Shown here: positions 13,901-25,900 of the stretch, in pieces | Layout: each line of letters opens with the position of its first letter | Numbering within the stretch: the first letter of the stretch is position 1 | Origin: Acanthaster planci | Taxonomy: Eukaryota > Echinodermata > Asteroidea > Valvatida > Acanthasteridae | Assembly: GCF_001949145.1 (NCBI RefSeq) | Contig: NW_019091362.1 | Location: 3,272,430 to 3,336,429 of the forward strand | Length of the DNA: 64,000 bases | Direction: 5' to 3' | The notes under the pieces: generated by a model | What the model was told of the DNA's origin: nothing | The model's database searches: none | Seen by the model: the letters and a program-made list of their open reading frames with translations, nothing else | Position numbers and translations under genes: made by a program

Positions 13901-16900
13901 GATTTCAAAATTTGATTTCGATATTCCGAGTTCCCTGTTTTGTCGTTTGTAAAACTATGACAAAACTTAAGCCTATCAAACATTAGACACATTATTTTAT
14001 TATAGGGTGCCATATTTAATCAATGCTTGGCCTAGCTTTCTTTAACAAAAGAAATAACTACCTCAGTATATTCCAAACAAAGTGTTCCTGTATTAAAGCT
14101 GGTGTTGGTTCACTCTGGCCACACTGCAGCAGTGTACACACAGCAGTGGAAAGCAGATACAACAGCATATCTGTAAATGAAAATGTGAACGTGTCTGAGT
14201 AATAGATGATTCGGCCAAGAAAGTTTGTCTCAAAAGGCATCTGAACCCGAGACTTCCAGTTAAGCACTTGATACAAATTTACAGAGGCAAAAGTTGACTA
14301 TCGCATACCTTTGACAGTGTCATCTTTCTGGCTTTCGGCAACATCCCATAATGTCGTTATCAGGCCCTTCAACTTGGCAATAACTTTTTCATTATCAAGA
14401 GGTCTGTCAAAAATAAGAACAAACATTTTAAAAATCAACTTTGGCGGAATTTAACAGACGTGTTTGGGCATTATAGCAATTTGTCTGGGATGACAGAAAG
14501 TCAGTCTTACCTGACATTTGGTAGACACACGAGGGCAGCCCAAAGCACGGACACCATGTTGTCCTGACCCAATGAGTCGGGGTTGCAGTCAAGGAGAGAC
14601 AGGAGGTATTCTGGGAAGCTACTTAGCTGCCTCTTACTCTTTTTGCTTTTGGATTGGCTGTAAAGATGACAAATCAGAATCAACACAAGAAGTACTCTTC
14701 ACTGCTATATTTGTAAAATGTAAACATTCACCTGTTGATATCCTCTTCCAAATGGGCAGTTGGAAATAACATAGTCTCTTTTTATATTTTGAAGTAGCAA
14801 ATCTGCCGTTTCAAGTATTAACCTTTCTTACCTACTGTTACAGGGAAAATATCAATATAAAAAAGTAGACGTTACAGCATGACTATCACTGAGAAAATTG
14901 TGTTAGAAATGCCAACTCAATGCAACCCAAATCAACCAACTACAATGCTCATCCCAGCTTACCCTACTTGTGTAACTCATCTTATCTCAGCGGGGTCCGA
15001 CCCAACCAAAATCCATTCAATCAGTCAAACCAATCAAGACTTCATCCAATCCTAGCCAAGCCCAGCCTAACACAACTACTGTGTAACCAAACTTAAGGGA
15101 ACAAGGCCTGCTGCAAATCCAGCAAGCAAATATATTTGACAAACCATAATGGTCCACAACTTCTTTCGAAGCTACTAACGCACTCACTCCAGCCTAGTTC
15201 CTGCAGGGAATGTTGCCCACCTTTTATAAACGTCAAGGCTGAAATCTAAGATGTACAGTGCATGACTCTCCAGGACTGACCCATCGGTTATTGGAGACTG
15301 TTTATGGAGTACCAGGCTACAAAGTGTGTACAAGATGGCTTGATTGGATGAGGGAGTCTTGCGGCTGATCCCAGCATGGCAGAAATGCAGTAACGGATGC
15401 AATACATCCTGCATAGTATGGCAAGAAACAGTAGTCAAGTAATTTTGTTGATAACACAATCCAACATCCCCAATGGGGGAAATTTCCAAATGTATGAACG
15501 GCATGTGGACGAACAGTAGTCAAGTAATTTTGTTGATAACACAATCCAACATTCCCAATGGGGGAAATTTCCAAACGTATGAACGGCATGTGGACGAACT
15601 TTAAGGGAGACCACAGGATGCGAGGTTGCCAGTTTCAGCAAACTCTTGATTTCTAAACCCAAAAGGTAGAATAACACCGTGTCTTCAATTAAAAAAAAAA
15701 AAGAATTTCCAGAGTTTTTCAATTAGCCCCCCCAAAATTATGACACCCACCTTTTCAAATGAGCACATGGAAAAAAGCTGCTGGCTGAATCCTAAAACCT
15801 GGGACTGTGAGTAGCTGCTTCCAAACACCTAAGAGGTAGAAATGGACAATAAACAGATACGGCCTGAGACAAAATGTGGCGGCATTTCTACGTCACCCTG
15901 CACTGTCTCCAACAAAATTATTATAGCTGTGGCAGATTCCTTGTACCTCTTATAGTCTAGAGATACTAATGCCACTGATCGATGGTCTTCACATTATCCT
16001 TGAATTCATCTCACTCAAATATAAAGCCAGGGTCGGCAGTCCAATTGGACACCATGGACTGTCATCAAAACATGCACATGATTAACTAGGGGCCCATTTG
16101 TTTCATGCAGATCTGGATCACGACCACAGATCCCATACCGGTTCACTGATGTCACAATCCACCTGATGGACAGAGCGAACCAGCTTTGGGATCACTGATC
16201 GAGATCCAGACCTGTGTGAAACAAACAGGGCACTCCACTGCTCTCATAGGCAGCTGTGTTACTACTGGGAGGGGAGAAGCAAACATGGTAACATGCCCTG
16301 CTCAAAGACACAAGATACCTAACATTTTCATCGTGTGAATAGAAAACAGACATCCATCTAATAGATAAAGTACTGGGATAATAATTCTTAGCTCAAGAAC
16401 AGTTCTCTCAAACTCCAACTGCTCCAACAATTGTACTTATTCTTGTGTGTAAACTGTGTTTAATACTCACTGAGCTAATCAGACAGGAGATGATGTCATT
16501 GCTAAGGTCACACTGGGTGGCACTGAGAAGAGTGGCGGCCAGATCTAAGAGAGTGTCTCCGCACTGTCCTGGTAGTAGGTCGCCCGCAAGCAACTTTAAA
16601 GTCACCTGACATAGCAACATAGAAAGCACTTAGAAACAACATGAAAGCTGATTGAGAGAGACGTCAGTGTGTACAAGCAGGATACATATCGTCAGCTGAT
16701 GTTAAGGGCTTATTGCTTATTAGTCAATTAACTTCCCAAGATAATTTCCTTTCTTGTCTGGCAAGGGCATAAGGGAACACAGCAGACATAGCTGACGAGA
16801 CCACTGACCTGACTCACAGCTCCACTTGAGTCTGGTTGCTGTACTAGGTAGCCGCCGTGGTACCCGGCCCACTGACTGATTAGAATCAGGAGTCCACGGA

Positions 16901-19900
16901 GTTGATGTGCGATTTGTGCTTTCCTTTCATTGTCTCCCTCAGACAGAAAAAGACTGTGCATTGAAGACACTGAACTCTGAGAAAGGGTAAACAAATTGAC
17001 AACACTATTTAATCGGTGGTATCGTTTGAGATGTTCTCATGCCTGTTAAGCAAGATTTCGTCACATTTTCTTAAATGACTACTTTTCAAATTTTCCCAGT
17101 TTACATGAATACGTCACACAGCAATCCAGAAGTGGCTTCACACGACAGGATGTGAGCACACCTGTCATTCATGGCATTTAAAGAGTGGAAAGAGGCATGC
17201 CCGATATTTCTAAGAAGGTCAGAAGTAAGCGTAAGTGTGCTTCTAGACATGTCAGCCAACTTGAAGAAATTGAAAGCATATTCTCTCCAACTGAAAGTAT
17301 AAATAGTTCTGGGGAAGTGTGATGTTGGGCAATTTTCCAGGTCAACTTATTTTGCATGCAAAGTACTATTTCCTCAAACAGTATTGAAACAGTACCTGAA
17401 GCACACTGCATATGATGCCAGCATGCTCTGGTGACATCCAACCAGCCATGAATTCAAACGCAGCTTGCAGAGACTCTAGGACAAGTTGCCATGGCAACTG
17501 GTGCAACAAATCTTCCTTTGACGGGACGGGACCCAGTTTACTCAACAGTATAGGGAGGACCTACCATAACACAGAAATTTCTGTTCAAAACTTTGCAAAA
17601 AGAAATGGACATATTTTTGAACACCAAGGATCTATTTTTTACATTGCAGTGGAAGTTAAACAGAAAAGTCGAAATTCTTCAAGTGAAATCTGAACAAAAT
17701 TTTGGGCACTTTCACAACCGCACAAGTGCTTCAAACTCAACAAAGACTTGCATGCTTAACCTGAAGTGAAAGTAATGCATTTTGAGATCTCTATTAGCGC
17801 TGGCTTTCCAATCTTCAAAGGTCTAAACTTGACACATGTTGTAAAATAGGTGTAGAAAAAACTTCACTTTATGACAAACCAACAGACACATGAATGAGAA
17901 AAAAGCTTCTGCATATTCGTTATTGACTAAAGTGACCTGAAAAGCTTAAAGATAAAGAATATACATGAAACTTATACCTTTTACCATTTTAGTTCATTGA
18001 ATTGGCAGAAATTGTCAATTTTTAATTTTGAGAGAAAAATGTAGGAAAAGAAAAAAATCTTCATACAAGATGACACTGCTACCTTTTCCGTGCAAGAGTG
18101 GAACTGTTTCTGCACTCCCTTGATCATGTCAAAGAATAATCTTCCAAGGCCTCTTGTTTGCTGTTAAAAATGTAAACAAATAATGCTGTTTAAGATAAGA
18201 TTACACTGTCAAGCTTCCTTAAGCTTTGGATAAACTTTGTCTTAATGTTGTTTTTCAGTGACAGAAAAGAAACAATTTTTGCAGAAGCTTACACCAGGAT
18301 TATCGCTCAGGCTAGCAAGCATTATGTCGAACAAGTCATCGTGGTCTTTGACCTTCCTCATGAGAAAGGCAAAGCTCTCGGCGGCGAAGTTGCGGATGTG
18401 ATCCCTCTGATGGTCACCCAGGAGTGGGGAGTACAGCCTGTAGAGGAGATTCAATGCCAACAGGGGATTACACTTAGAACGGATTGAAGATGCCATCAAG
18501 TACAATCAATATTAGATGGGTACCCCTCGGGTTTAGTAAGTCTTCTGGCTGGTAAAAGTCTGAAACATATATAAATATCCCATTGAGAACATTGATTGTT
18601 CCAAATGGGATGCTCTAATGCTTCAGTTGGGAACCACTTCCCAATAAGCCTTTTGCAAGTTAAATTTGAATAAAATCTGGTACAATGAGTTCTTTAAATT
18701 CACGTGAACACAACAATTGGCATTCTCCATACTAAAGCCACTGTTGCTATACCTCATGATTCAGGGCAAGCTTTTCTCTTAGTTACATAAGAGACACCTT
18801 GCAACAATACACTGTTCTCAATGGAAAAGAAGGGCACAAAGGAACCAGTCCATTCCAGAGATGGTGGTTGCTTAGCAAAAGCTTGCCCCGAATCACAAGG
18901 TATAGCAACAGTGTCTTTAGTCTGGGGAATTCCAATTGTTATGTTTATGAGCAATCTGATAACTCAGTGTACCAGATTTTATTCAAATTTAATTCACAAA
19001 TGGCTTATTGGAAACAGCCAGGAAACACCCAATCTTACGTATCTTCACAGATGCATCTGTGAGATCCATGTTGCACTGGGCAGTCAAAAGCAGTAGACTA
19101 AAACTGCCAGCTCTGATGGCAGCTATTCTGACTGAAAAATGTCACTATTAGATCCCATGGTAGCTGACAGGCTCCAAGGTCATCTGGGCTTGGACGATTG
19201 CTGACTAGTTGGTACAATCAGGCTTGTCACTATGACAACAGTTGCATGTGAGAAGGATTTCCAGCTCAAACACCCTGTAGAGTTAGGGTTTGGGGCACAT
19301 TTGTATACGCCAAGGTACGCTAAATTGTAAACACTTCCAACGCAGTGAGCCAAATTCAACATCAAAAGGTGAGCAACACAGCTGGAATACCTGAAGACAT
19401 CTTGGATGTCTCTGACGAGGTAACGCCAGAGGAACTTGAAGAGGTACCCGAAGGCTCGGAAGGCATTCTCCAGGAGGTCCGTGTCCTGGGTGTTCAGCAG
19501 GGCCACGATGATATGAAAGAACTCCTCAAAGTGTGGGTAGAAGTCTGTCTGCAGATCCCGGGCTAGTTGGACAAGCAAGCTGGAAAAGAGATCAAATTTA
19601 TTAAAATACTTAGAAGTATGGAATCTGCAAAAATCTCGACCCTTAGTGAGAAAACTACAAGACGTTCATGTTGCCAAGGGATGCGGTGGCCATGTAAATA
19701 AACTTGTCCAGCACAGACCTTCATCATGATGCAGCCATGTTCATCTTATTCCCTGTTGACCCACTGGCAACAGTAATACAACTTCACATAGTGATTAAAA
19801 AGGGAACAGACTAATTTCCTTCCAGCCTCAGTTTGGTTTACATGGTAGAAAAGCAAGACGGCTGCCCCATGATGGAGGCGTATTGCCTGGAACCAATTCA

Positions 19901-22900
19901 AGATGAGAACAATGAAAATGGCTTCCAGACGGGCTCTCATTCCTCAAAGTGCTATGACAACTCAAATTGTATTTGAAATCCAGTCGTTTACATACTGGTG
20001 TACAGTGACACCAGCCTGCAGCAAAGAATGTTTTATCTTAAAAAACCCTACAAATGCCTTTGATAGCTTTCAATTTAGTGCTTAAAAATACAAAAACAAA
20101 TGAGGACCAATTTCCCGTGTTTCTCTGGTGAGCATTTTATAATTGCTCCAAACAAGTCCAATAGATCTGGAGATCTTGTTCATCTGTAGAATGAATGCAG
20201 AAAACCCATTTCTGCTCAAACACAATGCAACTATTACTGACTCCAATAGCGGCTGGTAGGCAAGGCTACCCTTCTTCTGCAGGTGTTTCTTGAGAGCAGA
20301 AATGATCTCGTCTTCGTGGTGCACTAGCTGGGCAAAACTGTCCACCTGTCCAGAGATATCACTGGTGAAATCACCTGAGAAAAATGAAAAACCAAATCTG
20401 AAATGAATACAATGGAAAGCATTGTTGCTGATGATAACTTTCAGTGGTTGTCACAAATGAAGTGGTCTTTGGCTATCCATAGATACCCTTCATTAGTCCC
20501 GGGTGCACGAAATTCAACAGCTATTCCATACTGTTACATTTAAACCTGAACACCAGTGACAGATTGCCCTGTGTAAGTTGATGGGGTCAAGGCAGGTGTA
20601 CTGCACTGCATAATGCCACAGAATCCACCAGCACATTTTGATGCATTCAGCGGGGTTCTCATTTCAGCTATGTTGCATTCTCTGGCATTCTAGGGAGTCA
20701 GGAGAAACCCTGACGGGGTTAGGGTTTACCAAAGCTTGCTGGATGTTTAGTCATACAAGGTAACAACTTGCTGATTGCTTGGAATAACTGCAGTGTTTAT
20801 TCTTGTTGTCATTTGTTGTACAATATTATAATGCACCTTCAATCCTTCTATTTAAATAAATACACTCGGAATCATTTGATGCGTTCAATCACTAATCACA
20901 CCAACATTGTCCACCAAAGTTCTGCACAGATGAAGATATTGCATCAAGAACAACTTTCTATTCAACATTCCCATCTCAAAGCACTGTACAGACAACAATA
21001 CTGCTTGGCGATTAGTGAATTTCGGTAAATTGATTAATCACACACGAACTAATCACGATTAATCGATTAATCGCCCGGCGGTAGACAACACATCAAAAAA
21101 TGCAAGACTGCAAAAGGCCAGAAGAAAACCCCCCAAAAATTCTCTATAAACACATTTTCAAAAATAGATCTCAACACTTGATAACATCAAAAGATTGACA
21201 GTATGTAATCTGTCACTGTAACAAGCAGTCCTATGTACGCGACAGTCCATTTAATATGGGGATATGGTCCTGACCAGACAGAGTGTGAGGAACATGACAG
21301 GATGCTCCCCACATCCTAGACTCTTTCAGGCCAACTAAAAGTGGCACATATTTGCTCACCAAAATCCTGGGTACAATTCAGATCGATCCACTTGGCCAGG
21401 CCAGCCGCAAAGAAGGAATCTGCATCCTGTAAATGAAAACCACATTAATTACAAGACTAATGTCCTTTTGGAAATATTGAGAACTCGGTATAAAATAAGC
21501 ATGGCGATTCAGACAAGGTAGCACGGAATCCCTTTGACAAGGTAGCATGGAATCCCTTTGACAAGGTAGCGCGGAATCCCTTGACAAGGTAGCACGGAAT
21601 CCCTTTGACAAGGTAGCACGGAATCCCTTTGACAAGGTAGCACGGAATCCCTTTGACAAGGTAGCACGGAATCCCTTTTTAAAAGTATGCGAATAAGTTA
21701 TTTAATTTGCATAATGCAACAAGGCACGACGGCAAAGATAAACATGTTTAGTTGGAGATAAAGTTAAGACAAAAAAATGCAATATCAAAATAACAGCAAC
21801 AAGAAGCATCTTTGTTAATTTAATGATTACAAATTCTTACCTCTGGCTGCTGTTCTGTTCGTCCTCCTTTACGGATCACATCGATGTTGATATTGGATAT
21901 CCGCTCAGAAAATGTTTGGAACTGCAACAAAAGACACATCACGTTTACAGATGAATCTAGAGACCAAGAAAATGCTATCTCTTGCCGAGTTCCATTTGAC
22001 TGCAAATGATTGTGATAGAACAATTACGAGTTGGCGCATACGAGTTGGCCACTATTCCCATTAGTTAGATTACCAAAGCAGTACACTGGGAACATGACCT
22101 TGAACATTTCTCAGCTTCTCTCCATAAAGACAGGTACAAAGTACAAATAGAGCAGTGAAATTCTCTTCAAAATTTCTCAATAGGGAAGGGTAGCAAAAAT
22201 GGTCACCCAGCATCCCTTGCAATTCACTTGGTCATGTTGCTGTGAAGGTAATGGCATTTTCAAATGGGACAAATAATGAACAGATCTTGAAAATGAATTT
22301 GGTTGATGTCCGACCACTTTTTACTACACATTAGTGTGGGGCCCAGGGTACAAGGCAGTCTAGTACTTTGGGCTCCATTTATGGAGTCAAGTGCGCCATA
22401 GAATTGTAAGATGTTGGTCACCTTGACACACTCGGCACCTACCAACCCAGCACCTCGTCAGCTCAGCACCTTTCAAACTCGGCACCTAGTAGACGCCCAG
22501 CCAACTCAGCACCCAGCCAACTTGGCACCTAAATTAACCTCTGGTCAGCATTTTCCAACTCATCACCTGACCGACTCTGCTCCTGACTGACTCGGCACTG
22601 GCGCCTGCAACCAACTGGTACTAATTCCGTACATGTATGTGTGCTTAGTAAATGTAACATCCTTAATTTTGGTCGTTTTGGATTTTGGTACCCAATTACT
22701 GGAACAAAACTGACAAAAAAAATTCACGGAAAACGAAACTTGAAATAAAAGTATGATATTAAATTTGAAAAGAAAAGAAAGAAAAAAAACCCTTGCCTTA
22801 TCCGTGACGGCTTTTGATGGAAGTTGCCCCCGTATCCCCAGCCCCAGGACCCGACCCACAAGCTGAGCGGCTACTAAGCTCTGACAAAAATGTTCTCAGT

Positions 22901-25900
22901 TCCAGATCACTTCATTCAGTTCAGGATCGGCTCGAAAACTTCACGCATTAAAAAATACCTACACAAGAAAATCATTTTTGTTTCACTAAAACCATCTTAT
23001 CAAGCAGATTTTCCAATGAAGCATTATTTGCTGAGTTATAGAAATTCAGTCAGTGTGACAAACTTTCAAAGTCTCCAAATGTCTAAATCTTTAAGAGAGA
23101 CCTTGTGTAAATGATTAGGTAGATGCACGCACACGTCAACTTTTCTGAAATATGTCAACAGCTGTTACGTGTTGTTCCCATGTTAATAGTGATTGGATGC
23201 CTTTCAGACTTTTACTGTATGACAAAATTACACTTATTGAACAAATATCAATATCCGAATTAAAATACAATGATCACTACCACTTCTATTTGTAACAGCC
23301 ATCGACATATTTCAGGAAAGTAGACGCCTGCTCAGTGGCGCATGACCCTTGAACCTTTAGTGACATACAGTGGAAGTGCGGCAGAATGCAAGCAACATCG
23401 CTCCGGAAATTTTCTTGACAAGGAAACAGCAAAAGTACAAAAATTAATTTTGGGGATATGAACCTTCTCAATATACACCGTACTGAATGTCAAGCTCTGA
23501 AAAACGTTCTCAGGGGACCCTACCATCCCCAGCAAAGGGGTACTCTCCACACAAAACTTATGGTCTTGTGTGGCTCACTATACTGCAGGTAGTCCAGTAT
23601 ATGAGCCATATACTGACCAAAATGTAATTATACATCAGTACTCTTAATTATCTTATTGTCGAGCTTTCAGTACCTGGCCTGGTAGCTCTACTAAGTGGAG
23701 CGTTAGTATTTTCTTTTTCGATTTTGGACAGGGTCAGTCATATTAATGCTTACATGTACATATGGTAAAGTGACAACGGTTCTCAAAAATTCCAAAGACT
23801 CACCAAAAATACCTTTTTCACCACCTACTGGCATTCTTAAATGCCAAAGGAAAACTTTTGGGGCTTAAGTGATACAATGTATTTCCGACTTCCAAATCTG
23901 TCAAAATCCGACCGTTTTTGCTCAACACAAACTTTACGCCGCCTCCTTCCATTCAAATAGGCGTGCCTTGATTTTGCTGACGCAATAACTCTACCAGTCC
24001 TCATATGGGGTCATGCTTTTTAGCATCAACAGGCGTCAACAAAGCGTCAACTAAATATTCAAGCATTTTTATATACATATTTTATATTTACAATATTAGT
24101 AAGGCTTCTGCATATCACATTCAACGTATCATATTACTGAAAATAATACTTGAAGGTGGAAATTTTAGCGACAATTTCGGGCCTGCTCGTGCAGGCTGAC
24201 CGGCCGCCATCTTGTTTTTGCATGGACGGTAGAGTAAAGAAAGATGGCGGCCTCCATACATCGCGTAAAACGTTTTGTTTTTCTGCGTGAATCTGGAAGC
24301 AAATTCGGTGTTTCTTTTACAAAGTGGCAGGTCTTAGAGTCTCTAAATTTAAATAAAACTACTTTCAAATCCTTAGAGGGTATTTTAAAGTTGTTGACAC
24401 TTTGTTGGTGCTAGTGGTATGTGTTGACACTTGTTGACGCTAAATAGCATGACCGCTCATATGACCCACACACTCATGCCTAGGCCTAATAGAGACCGAA
24501 AGTAAAAGGTCATGCAGTGAGCTTCTGGAACCCTCGCGCAGTCCTCCTACGGGATTTTACCTTGGGCCGTCCTATCACGTTCGACAATTTCTGGAAGAAT
24601 AATTTCTGACTGAAACCACCTCATGAAACACTCATGTTGGAATTTTACCTTTGTCTTCTTCAAGTAATATTTAGGAAAAGTCACACGCAGGTAGGTAAAA
24701 AAATGAATTTTCTTAACGACTTTTCACTTCCGGCGATATCATACCTAGGTCTCCATGTTCATGCACGTTTGTTTTCACTGCCTGTGCTTATGTGCATGAA
24801 TATGATTGTGCAACGTTGCAAAGATTTGCCGACTTGCAGTCGATGGGTTCCAGATTCCGTTGAGTTGACATCACACAGTTGTTGTCAGCAAAGGTTAGAT
24901 AAAAGATTGGAATCTTTCGTAATTGAAGGAGAATGTTGCTTTCAGTTTATTACTTATAAATTATAAGACTATATAAAATATTTTTATCTGTTTTTTATTT
25001 CGGCTTTTACTGACAGACTACCATAAAATTTCAAACCGTAAACGTTCATCTACGTACGAGACTGCCACATTGCACTGTTCTTCATGCATTTTAGATTTTT
25101 GGAAGTGATGGGTCGATTTTTGGCAGGATATTTCTCTTTTAGGTCAGGTGATTTTTCAGTTTCTATAAATTGATATACTAGCAAATATTTTCCAAAGTCC
25201 CTTTTCCGAGTTGGATTTTTTAAGAAGTAACTGAACGAAAAAATATTACAAATTCTAAAATCTTTGCACGTTATTTTTCCTATCCAAGGGTTCCGGAAGC
25301 ACACCATCACGGTTCAACTCTCAGGCTCTATTAAGGGACTAGCGTAGCTCTATGGAGTGGAGAGTTAGTATTCCTCTTTTCATGATTTTGGACGGGATCA
25401 TCATACAAACGCTCCATGCCTGTACATATAGTAAGGTGAAAACGGTTCTCAAAAATTCCAAGAAGTCTTGTGCCCAAACCACGTATGCGCCACTCATGCG
25501 TGTTTCTGAGAGGACCATGTTTTACCCATAGAGTTATTGCATCTTCTACATCTGGATCCGCGCATTTGAAAGGAGCAGGCGACGAAAAGTTTAAGTGCTG
25601 TGTGTCTGTTGAGCAAAAACAGTCGGATTTACGGAAGCCAGTAGGTGGTGATAGAGCAGAGTTGCTGACTCGAGTCAAGTGACTTGGACTCGAGTCAGAC
25701 TTGAGTCGCTATTTTTGTGACTTGTGACTTGACTTGTGAATGCCAGCTTTGACTTGTGACTTGACTTTGACTTGCAAAAAATGACTTGTTACCGACCCAA
25801 GTCAGACGCTACTTGACCGGCTTGACGCCTGGTTCTTTTTGCTGATTACAACTGAACAAAATAATGTGCAGCTTGACTTGTACTTGGACAAAGAGACTTG

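Larger units (their letters stand above)
5274..15408 (-). other. UTP20: UTP20 exons 12-29: central HEAT/DRIM region
   Basis: These 18 exons carry the middle of the solenoid. Recognisable blocks include AELVPAT-VEDYREK (12093-11971), RYLIGLLYINF (11468-11392), HLQLFSRFKDP (10215-10125), LMTYNHPYLTPYRDSL (9551-9340), the glycine-rich GKMMSKTGPGTQGKSGG segment (9029-8863), and PTPLLKLIFVWSK (6799-6576). Exon 21 (10745-10524) is acidic and charged (QDGEEKEDTERTPK...KRTKQNKAKG) and corresponds to the variable charged linker seen at this place in vertebrate UTP20. Exon 28 (6178-5943) also contains a Glu/Asp-rich loop. Confidence 0.88.
15751..21921 (-). other. UTP20: UTP20 exons 2-11: N-terminal HEAT-repeat region (about residues 16-428)
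   Basis: These exons encode amphipathic HEAT-type helices with the most recognisable N-terminal motifs: LLVQLARDLQTDFYPHFEEF across 19579-19391, NFAAESFAFLMRKVKDHDDL across 18437-18293, and FHSCTEK at the end of 18160-18083. The donor of exon 4 is chosen at GA|GTCAGT (20242-20241). That choice restores LLD-LLVQLARD in phase with exon 5; the competing GT three bases further on breaks the frame. Confidence 0.88.

Noticed and set aside
17485-17498. Perfect RFX X-box GTTGCCATGGCAAC, a ciliary-gene regulatory motif
   Set aside because: It lies inside UTP20 coding exon 8 (codons for LPWQ), more than 40 kb from the 5' side of DNAH1, the only ciliary gene here. A chance match is likeliest.
21513-21679. 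CRISPR-like array
   Set aside because: The units are directly adjacent with no unique spacers, in an animal intron; this is a minisatellite.
24202-24252. Two YY1-type AAGATGGCGGC motifs as a promoter
   Set aside because: They are the two arms of the palindrome inside the hAT-like MITE, over 2 kb from either start codon.
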